64,000 nt of DNA from Diphasiastrum complanatum (lineage: Eukaryota > Streptophyta > Lycopodiopsida > Lycopodiales > Lycopodiaceae), in contig CM055111.1 of assembly GCA_029204225.1 (NCBI GenBank), positions 17,719,019 through 17,783,018 on the forward strand, in the 5' to 3' direction. Under the pieces are notes generated by a model. The model saw nothing but the letters and a program-made list of their open reading frames with translations, did not search any database and was not told the DNA's origin. Made by a program: the position numbers and the translations under genes. Positions 1 to 12,078 of the stretch are shown one piece after another. The number at the start of each line of letters is the position of its first letter. Within the stretch, counting starts at the first letter, position 1.

Positions 1-332
1 ATATGTTTCCTTCGAGAGTCAAATCTTGGATAGAGAGATAACGTTATTGTGCTTTGATTGTCACAATAGATTGTTGTAGGAAGTGTTTGTGCCAGTCAAG
101 CAACTCTGTCTAACATACACTAGAAATGGTGGTGGATTTGTCAGTTTTGTATCAACTTTATTTGGCTATCTCCGACAACGGTGCCAAAATTGGCATATGT
201 CATGATATATTGATAGAGATATGATAGAACTGTGTAGTATTTGATGTCGAACCCCAAGAGGATAGCACTTAAAGGTTGATTAATTGATACAGTTGTGACT
301 TATTCGAATGTACTGGAGTTGGGTGTTTAGAA

Positions 333-1124
333 TTATTGCTCCTGATCTAAGTCCACCGAGTTTAGAATTTTTGACAATTCAAAACTACTTAGATGCATTT
401 TAGATAAATCCCAAATTGGCTTGGCAAATAAAGAATAAACTTCATAATGTGAATCAAAAATTTCCATCAAATTAACAAATGAACTCATCCCAAATGGATG
501 TACAAAATGGTCTCCAAACAATGTAACTATTTCTTTATCCTCCTGAAAGGAGAGAACATGCTTCTCAAAATCTATCTCAGAATGCTTATTAAATAACCAC
601 TCGTATCCTAGAATTATGTCCGTACGTGCTAAATCTAAAACATGAAAATCAATTAACTCTCTATAATTTTGGATCCAAATTGGGAGCCTTGGAACTTTAG
701 CATCTCACATTTCCAACTCTGCACCTGAAGCTAGATATACTCGATATCTATGGTTACTGACTTCAGTTTTGAGGCCGAGTTTCTGCACAAGACTAGAGTT
801 AATAAAATTATGAGTAGATCCATTGTCCACTAAAATACTAACTTCATGTCCATTTACAGTGCCTTTCAAATGAAATAAATCATTTGGCAAGAATGAGGTA
901 GTACTAAGAGAACAATCGCACTCACAATTAACTATATTGATTTCTAGCTTAAGATTTTCTTTACCTGACATCTCAATCAATTGAGTTGTGCCTTTCTGTT
1001 GCTCAAGGCAGAATTTTATAACATGTCCAAGCTGACTACAATGGATCTCTCCTCCAATAGAAAACATAAATAGATTTATACCCAAAAAAGGTAGTGTCCT
1101 TGAAAGTCTATGTTGTACCACCAA
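333..1124 (-). pseudogene. Ty3/gypsy gag-protease (retropepsin) fragment
   Basis: Two open stretches (1124-705 and 521-333) lie in one frame and are separated by an in-frame TGA at 705-707. The first contains the retropepsin core LVDNGSTHNFI, the gypsy form of D(S/T)G with S replaced by N. After the stop the frame reads DIILGYEWL, matching the (D)VILGMDWL block that follows the protease in plant gypsy polyproteins. No reverse transcriptase follows towards position 1. The stop and the missing pol mark a dead fragment. Family identification follows from the two motifs; the D-N-G variant may be a further lesion. Confidence 0.75.
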
Positions 1125-1451
1125 ACCATGCTTCTAGCCTTATTCGATATGTCGGAGCCACCTATTGAGCGATTCTCGAGTATTTCTATAGATTGTGTAG
1201 AAACACAAATAAAACTACAAAACTGGATAATGAATAGATCTAGATTAAGGATCGATTATTCAGATGAATCAATTTTGATAGTAGAACAATCCAACATTTT
1301 AATGTACTTATCAATATAATTAAAAATCTCTTTACCTTTTAGGAACGGTCAATTTTGAACCAAGATTGCTCTAGTATGTCACTTGGAAGAGAACTGGCAA
1401 CTCAAAGAATGGAACCGCCAAACATAAAATGCAAGTCAAGGCCAAATGCCA

Positions 1452-1570
1452 CTTTGAACCTTAATACCAATGCAAATCTTTTGATGGAAGTTTACAAATG
1501 ACAAAGGAATCTTTGAACCTTAAATACCAATGCAAATCTTTTGATGGAAGTTTACAAATGACAAAGGAAT
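1452..1570. repeat. Tandem duplication, ~59 bp x 2
   Basis: Two adjacent nearly identical units (1452-1510 and 1511-1570) begin CTTTGAACCTTA and end CAAAGGAAT. They differ by a one-base insertion. The rest of 1125-1940 shows no supportable gene. Confidence 0.9.
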
Positions 1571-1941
1571 TTTAAATTTTCATGACGTGTCAAAAAACTA
1601 ACGGTCAGAGACTAAAATGATTAAATTCTAGCCCTTCAGAGAGCTTTAAAAATTAGGCACATGGGCTAGTTGTGCTGAAGTGTCGGCCTTTAATTGGATT
1701 ACATATATTATATTCACAAGAAATTAGGAGCCAGATTCACCTTTTGCCAAGTGTCAAAAAATCAATGGTGGGTAGGAATGATACAAAGGTAAAAGTGAAA
1801 ATGTGAGAGTATGATGGAGGGGGTCTACTAAATCTGAGACACATGGTAGTAGGTACCTAAATTGAAAAGTGCTTGTTGAAGGTCTGCAACTTGCTTTTCC
1901 ATTGGGAAAAATAATGGTCGAAGAAGAGGCTGATGAAAGAT

Positions 1942-2445
1942 CTATATTGCTTGTACAATTCTTTCATAAAAAATGGTAGTCATGAATTGATGTTCATATA
2001 TAAATGCTCCAAATGAAGTAGTCGGCATGAATATTGACACATGTCTCTGGGCATACTCTTGACCAAAATATATTTCTTCAAATTTGGTCAATACCTCATT
2101 CATAGGTGGTTGTAGATATTCGACATGATTGATCTCTAAAATGGACTCTCGTTTTGAAATATAAAATTTGCAGTTGCCCATATAAATCGTTGAAGCATCA
2201 ATCCCAAGTAGTGAAAATACATTCCAAAGTTGAACCAAGGATTTGATGTTTCGATTGTCCCAAATAACCATTGATGAACAATTATTGTTGACATTATCGA
2301 ATGAAAGATTCACTGAGTTAGTATCGATTGAGTAATGCGAACTTCTCCAAAGAAACTGATATAGATTGATGGCATATTTTAAAATCAGCTTCCTATAGAG
2401 TATTGGTTGACTGAGAGAATATTCCCAATAAATATTCACATCCAT
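1942..2445 (-). pseudogene. Unidentified 167-codon ORF, probable relic
   Basis: This is the longest open frame between the gypsy fragment and the acidic relic upstream of it. I do not recognise the protein. The same strand just upstream (2450-2940) holds further short open pieces broken by stops, including IPWLGIEWLFKGSA near 2700. It may therefore be the 3' part of one decayed locus with 2948-3869. It has no signal peptide, clear membrane segment or known motif. It could be a degraded retroelement protein or a captured host gene. Confidence 0.3.
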
Positions 2446-2947
2446 ACATGCTAAATATGCACGTGAATTACATATTGGCTTTTGAGTTCTAGAGAATCTC
2501 TAGGAATAGGGTTCTCCAACTAAAGTTATGAGGCATTGAACAATAATCCAAGGTATTGATACAAGTTAGATTATATGGAATAATGAAATCTCTTCATTGT
2601 GGACAATATCCTTGTTGAATAGCTCATACTCCATTAGATTGTTGTCAAGAATAAAAATATTCTCAAAGGCTCCCAAATCAAATTGAATCGGTTCGCAGAT
2701 CGCGGATCCTTTAAATAGCCACTCAATTCCAAGCCATGGAATATCGGTGCCATATAGTCCTCATTCTGAAATTTTGTGAATGCCTTGATCGACTTTCTTT
2801 GAGCATAACAATCTTCTCATTTTGATGACCCATAGTTGCTTGATCATTCACCAGATTAATGCATCGATGTAGGTCAAGTTATGGACTTTGATGGTTGAAG
2901 TTAAACTCAAAAGGATGTTCAATTATCTTCACATCCTAATCTAAATC

Positions 2948-3869
2948 TCAACTTTCGTCTGAATTCTGAGTTTTACCATCTGCTGTTGCAACTTGGTCCG
3001 AATCTTGAATTGGACTTTTGTTGTCTGCAACTATTTCTGGACCTGGGACTTGACTTTCATTGTCACTTTGCTCATCTGAATCATTGTCCTTGCTTCGCTC
3101 ATCCGCTTCGTCGTTGTCACTTTGCTCATTAGACTCATTGCTGGTATCACCTTCATCTTCATAAGTTTCTTCCCTTTCATTCCCTTTGTCGATGTGTTGA
3201 TGCTTTAGTATATACACTCACTAGGTTCTGAATTCGCATGTTCATTTTCTCAAACCACCTAGATTGTTCTTCTTTCCTTTCGGCTTCCAGCTTAAGCCTT
3301 TGTTCTCGTTGCTCGTACTTTAAAACATATTCCATAGTTTCCCTTAATTGAAACCCAGGCTGGAGAGAAGTAGTTTGTAGATAGTTTTCTACAATACTCC
3401 GATATTGAGGATGTAAGCCATATATACTTCTTAGTGCTCCATTTAACTTGACCATTGGAAGCTCATTTTCATCGTTGGAACTTGTTTGTGAAGAAGTAGA
3501 TCTAGATGAGCTAGATTCAGATGCATTGGTCTCTTGATTAATGTGCTCATCAATTTCCATCGTCTCTTTTAAGCCTTGACGTAGACGACGAGGTAATTGC
3601 TTTATACTACTCAATGCAAAAAGGCCCAAACCAGCCTCAGGAAAGTGTTTACTAGGCATGATCCTGTACATTCGACCCCAATACGTAAATGGTGTTCCAT
3701 TTAATGGTAATGGTGATTGGAGTGGCCAACACGAATATCTACTTCTAATGAAAGTTTTTACTAATGGTTGCAAGCTAGGTGGAAGAGGAAGATCAGACAA
3801 AGAACCTAGAATGTCTTTTGACACATCAATAGTGTGTAGAAATTTGCAATTACCTTTCAAACTAGTCAT
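2948..3869 (-). pseudogene. Unidentified relic: SET-like motif, coiled coil, acidic tail
   Basis: The frame 3869-3177 stays open upstream to about 3985 without a Met. It contains SKHFPEAGLGLFAL, resembling the opening strand of SET domains (S-x-I-P-x-A-G-x-G-L-F-A). A Ser-rich linker and a charged helical segment rich in E, K, Q and R (about residues 180-220) follow. The frame then shifts in the 3177-3217 overlap into a second frame (3217-2948) coding a very acidic Asp/Glu/Ser tail. A one-step frameshift joining the two pieces is the simplest reading. The SET assignment rests on one short motif and is weak; no catalytic SET motifs are seen. Confidence 0.35.
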
Positions 3870-4017
3870 AGTATGTCCAAGACGTGTTCTCCTTTTTAAA
3901 GGGTGGTCAAGTTTGTGGAATCCACGTGGAGTATCGTGGACGACTCTTGTGCAACATCTAGGATAGGTGTGGTTGGGTGATAAGAATGTTAAAGAGATTT
4001 GGAGACATGGATTGAAT

Positions 4018-4085
4018 TAATATATAACACACGCATGAAAAATAAATTAATATATAACATGAATCGTAAACCGGTAGCATGAAAC

Positions 4086-4118
<33 letters not shown>

Positions 4119-4571
4119 GACACCCGCCCTAAACACACTTCATGAGAACATTATAGAGTGCTAATCAAAACTCCCGAACCACACAATTATATCCTACTCC
4201 AAAATGTCACCACATGCTCCCTCCCTGCGGCGTTTGGGCTTTTTTGTGGAACTCATCTTCCAACAAAAGCATTTAAACCACGCCTTTAACAGAAGAAAAC
4301 AATGGCCTCACACCTTCCTAGAATTGGGAGTGTAGGTTACTTTTAACTCTCTCTCTAGCGTTCGGAAAACTTTTTTGAGGTTTCCCTAAAAAATCCCATA
4401 TCTTAAGGAGTATTCCGGCTACTGACAGGGGATATGCTTCTACTTGCCGATTTTCCTCTATAAAATCTCAAATTTATCACGTAAAATATCCTACAAAATT
4501 TTGTAGTTGTCAGTTTTGGGGAAAAGATGTCGGTTCCATGCCTTAAGAATCCCGGCTTTCCTGAACACACA

Positions 4572-4634
<63 letters not shown>

Positions 4635-5026
4635 GGACGTGAATGAGTCTATTATGGGTGATTGGATATGGAAATCAAGATAAACTACATCTAATCATTC
4701 TATTTCAATTTTTTTCTTTTAGAAGCAAGTGAGAGATTAACTTCATCTAATCATTCTATTTGGATTTTTCCTTTTAGAAGCAAGTGAGAGATTAACTTCA
4801 TCTAATTATTCTATTTGGATTTTTCCTTTTAGAAGCAAGTGAGAGATTAACTTCAACGTATCGTGGCACTCATCCTATCGATCAATATTTATTGGCGAAA
4901 CCTTGAAGTGTCATAAGGGTCAAAGATTAAAGCATTTCCAAAAAAAACTTTAAAGAGTTTATCTCTCATACTCTTGGATTCTCTGTGTGCACTCCATTGG
5001 CCCAAATATGATCGTTGACAATCCTC

Positions 5027-5069
<43 letters not shown>

Positions 5070-5606
5070 CATGAAACATAAATTAATATATAACACAAAT
5101 CGTAAACCGGAAGCATAAAACACACACACGCACACACACAAACACACGCACACACACACACACCCACCCTAAACACACTTCATGAGAACATTATAGAGTG
5201 CTAATCAAAACTCCCGAACCACACAATTATATCCTACTCCAAAATGTCACCACATGCTCCCTCCCTGCGGCGTTTGGGCTTTTTTGTGGAACTCATCTTC
5301 CAAGAAAAGCATTTGAACCACGCCTTTAACAGAAGAAAACAATGGCTTCACACCTTCCTAGAATTAGGAGTGTTGGTTACTTTTAACTCTCTCTCCAGTG
5401 TTCGGGAAACTTTTTTTGAGGTTTCTCTCAAAAATCCCATATCTTAAGGAGTATTCCGGCTACTGACATGGGATATGCTTCTACTTGCCGGTTCTCCTCT
5501 ATAAAATCTCAAATTTATCACGTAAAATATCCTACAAAATTTTGTAGTTGTCGGTTTTGAAAAAAAGATGCCGGTTCGATTCCTTAAGAATGTCGGCTTT
5601 CCCGAA

Positions 5607-5646
<40 letters not shown>

Positions 5647-6029
5647 CGTGAATGAGTCTATTATGGGTGATTGGATATGGAAATCAAGATAAACTACATC
5701 TAATCATTCTATTTGGATTTTTTCTTTTAGAAGCAAGTGAGAGATTAACTTCATCTAATCATTCTATTTGGATTTTTCCTTTTAGAAGCAAGTGAGAGAT
5801 TCACTTCATCTAATTATTCTATTTGGATTTTTCCTTTTAGAAGCAAGTGAGAGATTAACTTCAAAGTATCGCGGCACTCATCCTATTTATCAATATTTAT
5901 TGGCCAAACCTTGAAGTGTCATAAGGGTCAAAGATTAAAGCATTTCCAAATTTTTTTATCTCTCATACTCTTGGATTCTCTGTTTGCACTCCATTGGCCC
6001 AAATATGATCATTGACAATCCTCCTCCTC

Positions 6030-6102
<73 letters not shown>

Positions 6103-6636
6103 CATGAAACATAAATTAATATATCACAAATCGTAAACCGGCAGCATAAAACACACACATGCACACACACAAACACACGCACACACACACACACCCACCC
6201 TAAACACACTTCATGAGAACATTATAGAGTGCTAATCAAAACTCCCGAACCACACAATTATATCCTACTCCAAAATGTCACCACATGCTCCCTCCCTACG
6301 GCGTTTGGGCTTTTTTGTGGAACTCATCTTCCAAGAAAAGCATATGAACCAGGCCTTTAACAGAAGAAAACAATGGCTTCACACCTTCCTAGAATTGGGA
6401 GTGTTGGTTACTTTTAACTCTCTCTCCAGTGTTCGGAAAACTTTTTTGAGGTTTCCCTCAAAAATCCCATATCTTAAGGAGTATTCCGGCTACTGACATG
6501 GGAAATGCTTCTACTTGCCGGTTTTCCTCTATAAAATCTCAAATTTATCACGTAAAATATCCTGCAAAAATTTGTAGTTGTCGGTTTTGGGGAAAAGATG
6601 CCGGTTCCATGCCTTAAAAATGCCGGCTTTCCTGAA

Positions 6637-6714
<78 letters not shown>

Positions 6715-7095
6715 CGTGAATGAGTCTATTATGGGAGATTGGATATGGGAATCAAGATAAACTATATCTAATCATTCTATTTGGATTTTTTGCTTTTAGA
6801 AGCAAGTGAGAGATTAACTTCATCTAATCATTCTATTTGGATTTTTCCTTTTAGAAGCAAGTGAGGGATTAACTTCATCTAATTATTCTATTTGTATTTT
6901 TCCTTTTAGAAGCAAGTGAGAGATTAACTTCAAAGTATCGTGGCACTCATCCTATCGATCAATATTTATTGGCGAAACCTTGAAGTGTCATAAGGGTCAA
7001 AGATTAAAGCATTTCCAAAAAAAACTTTAAAGAGTTTATCTCTCATACTCTTGGATTCTCTGTGTGCACTCCATTGGCCCAAATATGATCGTTGA

Positions 7096-7138
<43 letters not shown>

Positions 7139-7699
7139 CATGAAACATAAATTAATATATAACACAAATCGTAAACCGGCAGCATAAAACACACACACAC
7201 CCACCCTAAACACACTTCATGAGAACATTATAGAGTGCTAATCAAAACTCCTGAACCACACAATTATATCCTACTCCAAAATGTCACCACATGCTCCCTC
7301 CCCGCGACATTTGGGCTTTTTTGTGGAACTCATCTTCCAAGAAAAGCATTTGAACCACGCCTTTAACAGAAGAAAACAATGGCTTCACACCTTCCTAGAA
7401 TTGGGAGTGTTGGTTACTTTTAACTCTCTCTCTAGTGTTCGGGAAACTTCTTTTGAGGTTTCTCTCAAAAATCCCATATCTTAAGGAGTATTCCGGCTAC
7501 TGACATGGGATATGCTTCTACTTGCCGGTTCTCCTCTTTAAAATCTCAAATTTATCACGTAAAATATCCTACAAAATTTTGTAGTTGTCGGTTTTGGAAA
7601 AAAGATGCCGGTTCGATTCCTTAAGAATGTCGACTTTCCCGAACACACACTCTCTCTCTCTCTCTCTCGGACGTGAATGAGTCTATTATGGGTGATTGA
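4018..7699. repeat. Tandem array of ~1.03 kb repeat units (about 3.6 copies)
   Basis: The landmark AAACACACTTCATGAGAAC recurs at 4131, 5171, 6202 and 7208, giving periods of 1040, 1031 and 1006 bp. Each unit has the same order: a (CA)n tract, a conserved ~400 bp block, a (CT)n tract, a block starting GGACGTGAATGAGTC, three ~57 bp sub-repeats containing TTAGAAGCAAGTGAGAGATT, and a second (CT)n tract. The fourth unit stops at about 7699, in the middle of TATTATGGGTGATTG, where copia sequence begins. Each unit carries a ~67-codon ORF starting MSPHAPS; copy 1 has an early stop. I see no evidence that it is translated. Confidence 0.93.
4574..7668. repeat. (CT)n microsatellites inside the tandem array
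   Basis: Pure CT runs lie at 4574-4632, 5030-5066, 5609-5642, 6033-6099, 6639-6711, 7101-7135 and 7650-7668. They occupy two fixed positions in every unit but differ in length from unit to unit, as expected of slippage after duplication. (CA)n tracts at about 4084-4120, 5120-5162, 6150-6195 and 7189-7200 occupy a third fixed position. Confidence 0.95.
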
Positions 7700-9099
7700 C
7701 CAGAAATCCCTGCTCGGATTTCTCATCAAGCTTCTTTCGAAGCTTATTAGGAATATGTGCATAAGCTGCACAGCCAAAGATTCTGATGTGAGACAGGTTG
7801 GGCTTTCTACCCCACCATAGCTCATCTGGTGTCGTGTGAGGGACACTAGGCTTGTTTGTCCTTTTCTGGATGTATGCGGTTGTAGCAACTGCTTCAACCC
7901 ACCCTTGTAGCCTTCGAGTGAACCAATACCATTCACTTGATGTTTAGATACATCTCCAAGAACTATGAATCTTGAAGGACCTACACTTCTAAAATCAGAC
8001 ATGATTCGTCTTGATGTCATGAAGTGTGAGGTGGCTCCTGAATCTAGGATCACCTCATGTGTGTCAGATGTTGACGCTGCACACACTTCTTCACAGATAT
8101 AGGCGGTTGAACTGTTTTTGTTTGGTCTTTCTTCGCCCATTTTCGATCTCTCGAGCTCCTCGACATAGGATGAACTGTTGTTATTCTCATGTTTGTTTTG
8201 CGCTGATTTGTTTCTCGGGTTCTTCTGGCAATCCATGGCTGCATGACCCTGATTGTGGCAGTGGACACACTCAATTTTTTGATTGAGCCATCATGTATCA
8301 ACTGTGTGCCCGTCTCTTCTGCATCTCACACAAGTCTTCTTTTCTCCACCTTGCTGCTTCGACTTCCCTTTGCTCTTCCAGTTGCCTTTGCTGATCCTCT
8401 TTGCTTGCTGATCACGATCCTGCCTTTGATTTGACTCCATCTTAGGCATAAATTGTTTCTTGGATTTTTCTTTGTTGCCGTAGAGGGCCTAGTCAGAACC
8501 ATCTTTGTGATCAAGATGTTCTCTTGCCTCAACTTCCTCTCGAATCTTGACAATCTCCTTTTCGAGGTTCATGGTAGGATCTTTTGCGAGCAGGGTCCTT
8601 GTTGTCTATAATGATCTGGGTAAGGCTCTCAACAGGTAAGTGAGCTGCTTCTCAGCTGACACTGCATTCTCTGCTCCAGAGTTATGTAGTGATAGAAACA
8701 AATCCTTCATCTTCCTTACGAAATAAGTGAGGTCTTTCCCATCCCACTATAGATTTGTCAACTGATCTTCCAGCATCATGATTTGACTTCTTGTTTCGTT
8801 TGAAATTTTGTGAGTAGTGCATCTCACATCTCCTTAGCTTTGGAGAGTGTAGCCAGGTCAAGTGTGAGACTATCTTCGATGGATGAAGATAGCAAGGCTA
8901 CTGCCTTGTCATTTTTCTCCCTCCACTCACGTAGCTCTTTGTCTGATGTTGTAGGCATCTCTTTTGTGCCATCCACCTAGGGGAATAAACCTTCGCCCTT
9001 GAGTATCAGTGAAGTTTTAACTTTTCAAGCTATAAATTTAGATCCTAAAGAATCAAGAATTGTACAGATCTTGTTCTGTATGCTGCTGATTGAAGCCAT
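7700..9099 (-). pseudogene. Copia-2 relic: gag, protease and integrase tail, internally deleted
   Basis: Read on the minus strand, gag starts at ATG 9099 (MASISSIQ) and matches the gags at 19629 and 60809. It runs with stops and frameshifts to the zinc-knuckle region near 8330-8200. The protease motif VILDSGATSHFM follows near 8040. The sequence then jumps, with a frame change near 7915, to the integrase C-terminal block (TTAYIQKRTNKPS and LSHIRIFGCAAYAHIP). The integrase core is missing, so an internal deletion joined protease to integrase tail. The element ends abruptly at the tandem array at ~7700. Confidence 0.85.
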
Positions 9100-9200
9100 T
9101 GCTTCTGAAGTCTGTTCTGTTGTTGATGGTTGTTCGTTTAAATGCTTGGCCTCCTGGATCTTGATCGCTTCTTGGCTATGTCAGATTATGAAAATAGAGA

Positions 9201-9213
9201 GGCTCTGATACCA
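9201..9213 (-). other. Copia-2 primer-binding site (initiator Met tRNA)
   Basis: On the minus strand this reads TGGTATCAGAGCC, complementary to the 3' end of plant initiator tRNA-Met, the usual copia primer. It sits between the LTR and gag and fixes the element's orientation and LTR edge. Confidence 0.85.
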
Positions 9214-9856
9214 TTGATGGAAGAGATTTAATGAGTCGCAAATGATTCAATGCGATTCGGATGGAGTTCAGATGCGATTGCTGGTCACTGCCAGCTGAAT
9301 GACTCCTACAGTCCTCCATAATGTAGTTAGGCACTGTTGATCTACGTTTATAAATAAATGTAGCATTCAACAAAGTTTCAACCAAGGTGCGGAATTAAAT
9401 GAATGAGAGAATCAGACATATGAATAACAGTAGATACATTTGCATGTGCACAATGGCTACAAGATCATCTATAGATTTTTCTCTGATTCTTCAAGCCCAG
9501 TCGTTTTGTGTAACCTTTTAGATTAGAAAATTACAAGAGTGGCGGATTAGCCACGATTTAGAGTGTATCTGCTGACGTCATGCCATCAGATCAGACATCT
9601 ATACTTCTGGGTACTTGTGTGACCTTGCTGGTCCTTCATGGAGCGTGAGGGTAGAAAAGGTTTCGCGACATTTTTTCGTGTCGCACCGTTGGTTTCGTCT
9701 CCGTCATCTGACTTTCTCATGCTGGACCGCAAAAGATTCTCGTGCGTGAATCTTTCGTGCTTCGTGTCTCTTGACTTTTGTGTTCGCGAACATTTTCTCA
9801 GGCACAGGGCTGAAAGCTAGCAAAGCTTTGTAAATAGAAACATTTTGTTTCTTGAC
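9214..9856 (-). mobile_element. Copia-2 LTR (5' LTR of the minus-strand element)
   Basis: The outer edge begins near 9856 with AAGAAACAAAATGTTTCT, shared with the copia-2 LTR starts at 53961 and 62157. The inner edge abuts the PBS at 9213. Its central part shares the CTAATCCGCCACTC-like block with 54250 and 63280. Its 3' part matches the LTR fragment at 31840-32070. The outer edge is approximate because the terminal TG is degenerate here. No second LTR is found, so the element is truncated. Confidence 0.75.
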
Positions 9857-10425
9857 CATATTTATAGGAAATTGCTCAAACATGAGATAAAACAAGTAAA
9901 GTAAACTTGAACAACACTTTGTTGTTGTTCCTTTGACCTTACTTAAGTCTTTAAACACCTACAAAAACATATTTAAGTTATCTTTTTCACTTGGCTTCCC
10001 TTTGATGCTCTTGACTAGTTCCAAATTGCCACCTTTCGTTTTGTGTTATTGAAGCCCTTCAAGATCAACCTCTTGATCTTGCTCTTGACAATATAAGTCC
10101 TTGACAAAGACACATCCAGATCCATTATTTGCTTCCATTCCATGAAAGCCACCATCCACTTGCATAGCCTCATCTACACAAGAAGATGAACCAAAGCATG
10201 TGAGTAAATGTAAGGATTGCCTAGTGAAGATCTGACTAGATCCTGTTGCATGCAACCAAAAGGACACCTGTGGAAAAAAACCACCCAACCAACAGGAAAT
10301 GTTATCATCAGTTTATTGTTCTTCAGAGAAATCCCTAGTTTTTAATAGTCCTACCGAAGCAGTTGAAAGATCATTGCAAATGTCTTGCGAGAGACCAATT
10401 GCCACCTACAATGGTTGATTAGCCA

Positions 10426-10605
10426 AACAAAGACCTAAGAAGCAGGTAAAGCAGCTAGAAGAACTAAAGAGGAAGATCCAAAGCTGAGGAGGAAAGTACA
10501 AAAACTTAAGCAACAGATGAGTCAGATCAATTTTGATGAAAAGAAACTCTTTGGAGCAATGATAGTTGAATTTTCTCCTTCGAAGCCCAAAGAGATCCAA
10601 AAGTA
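10426..10605 (+). pseudogene. Coiled-coil-like coding relic
   Basis: The plus strand reads KKQVKQLEELKRKIQ and then, after a one-base shift at about 10482, KLRRKVQKLKQQMSQINFDE to a stop at 10605. The heptad-like Leu/Lys/Glu pattern continues across the shift, suggesting a broken coding segment. No family is recognised. It could be a retroelement gag helix or chance. Confidence 0.25.
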
Positions 10606-11200
10606 ACGGATCAAAAAAAAGAGCTGCAGAAAAGAAAGATGAAGACAACCGTGAACCTGCAAAATAAAGCAAGCTCCTCACCCAACAAGTGGTGGTCAAA
10701 GCTCGACATTCCAAGAGTCCAAGGCTGCAACTGTAGAACTATCAGTTCCTTCATCCTTTCACCAAGCCTTCATCATGTTTTCTTACCGTTATCAAACCGT
10801 CCATCCAAATCTGTTCCTACCACCAATTTTTTATGAGTCCATCCCCTTGAGACTGATAATCAAAGTTTGTGCAACCTGTAGATCGAAGGTTTTCCTTGAG
10901 ACTGAAACTTCAATTGAGAGAAGAACCACAAAAACACCCAGAAGTGAATGGAGGATACAGACCTCCCAAAAGATAGAATCTGCCATGAAACCAAAGATGA
11001 AATCGTCAATGGCAGATACAAGTAACAAAACAAAGAGACACATGGAAAGCACTCGAGCATGCAAGTTGTGAAGTTGCTGAGAGCTCTCCACTTTGAGAAT
11101 GTCAACCACCTATAGCAATAAGCCATTCTAATCCAATTGCGACAATTTGTGAAAAACATTTTTGTGATAAAGACTAGCAACAATAAGCACTTGGTTTTGT

Positions 11201-11385
11201 GTAGGCGAACAAGGATCTACGCTTTTCCAAGTGACGATCGAAGATGCCAATGCAAAGCGGAGCGACATCGTCCAATATGAGTTGCAGTGGGTCCTACAGC
11301 ACATTAGGGGTGAGATGATGTTGGCTGCTTCTAACGAATCCCCAAGATACTTGGACAGAGTAGCTCAAGAGCACCTCTCACCTTA
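11201..11385 (+). pseudogene. Unidentified 60-codon open segment
   Basis: The plus strand is open from about 11201 to a TAG near 11383, with balanced amino-acid use (for example VLQHIRGEMM and SPRYLDRVAQEH) but no Met at the start. It may be a fragment of a decayed gag or host exon. I recognise no domain. Confidence 0.2.
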
Positions 11386-12078
11386 GACCGAGGAGGTCTC
11401 TGAGAAGACGAGACTAATGAAGACTGAGAGCCGAGGAATACTAGTTAGTAATGACAAGTAAGAACTGTGTAAGCCTCATGGTGAATCCTGGAAGATGGAA
11501 TGACCATGTAGGGACTAGTATTTCTAGGCAAATGTATTAAAGGCAAGTAGACCCCTCTTAAAGAAAGTAGAGTGAGCCACCTTTTGATGGTGATCTCTAG
11601 TGGAGAGCATTATTCCACTTGTAAATTGTGAAATGTGGAAATTCCACTAGGATGCCACCTAAGGAGCTCTCTTGCTTATTTAAGAGACTCCCTTTTTGTG
11701 AAGAGAAGCTTTTTGTGAATTGTATCAACTCCATACTAAAATGAGAAGAGCCTTCACGAGTTTGGTGCATCTATTGAGCTCCTTGATCATGCTTGTTTCT
11801 TGAGTGATGCATTTATGATCTTGCCCTTCCCTCCTTTTGTGTGTGTTGTGGACTATAGAGTGGATTAGATTTGCTGCTTTCCTAGAGTGGATTAGTTTCT
11901 TTTCTTGTTTGTGGATTAATGTAGGAACCAGCATTCAGGTAAACTAAATAGGCTCCCACTGTTTTAGGAGGATCTCCCAGAAGGTCAACAAGACCACGAA
12001 GAGCGCCAGCAAGAAATGTGCCAGGCAACTCAGCTTCCACATCAAAAGAGTTCTGCAGGTTCAGTGACGAACCATAGA

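Larger units (their letters stand above)
9857..12078. other. Region without a supportable gene
   Basis: Apart from two weak plus-strand relics annotated separately (10426-10605 and 11201-11385), this stretch has only short open frames on both strands. A minus-strand ORF at 10288-10046 contains SSCVDEA, vaguely like the copia segment between integrase and RT. That is too little to call. Confidence 0.5.

Noticed and set aside
4889-6760. ORFs rich in Arg-Glu or Ser-Leu repeats
   Set aside because: They are translations of the (CT)n and (CA)n microsatellites.
5244-7484. Repeated ~67-codon ORF (MSPHAPS...) in each tandem unit
   Set aside because: Conservation is explained by recent duplication of the whole unit; copy 1 has an early stop and no coding-type change pattern is visible.
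4018-7699. CRISPR-like array
   Set aside because: Units are ~1 kb, contain microsatellites and lie in a eukaryotic genome; there is no short repeat-spacer pattern.
7538-8236. 232-codon minus-strand ORF as one protein
   Set aside because: It crosses the copia/tandem-array junction at ~7700 and runs out of the integrase frame after ~7915; only the protease part is genuine copia sequence.
10406-10714. 102-codon hydrophobic minus-strand ORF
   Set aside because: It is the antisense shadow of the Lys/Glu-rich plus-strand relic at 10426-10605.
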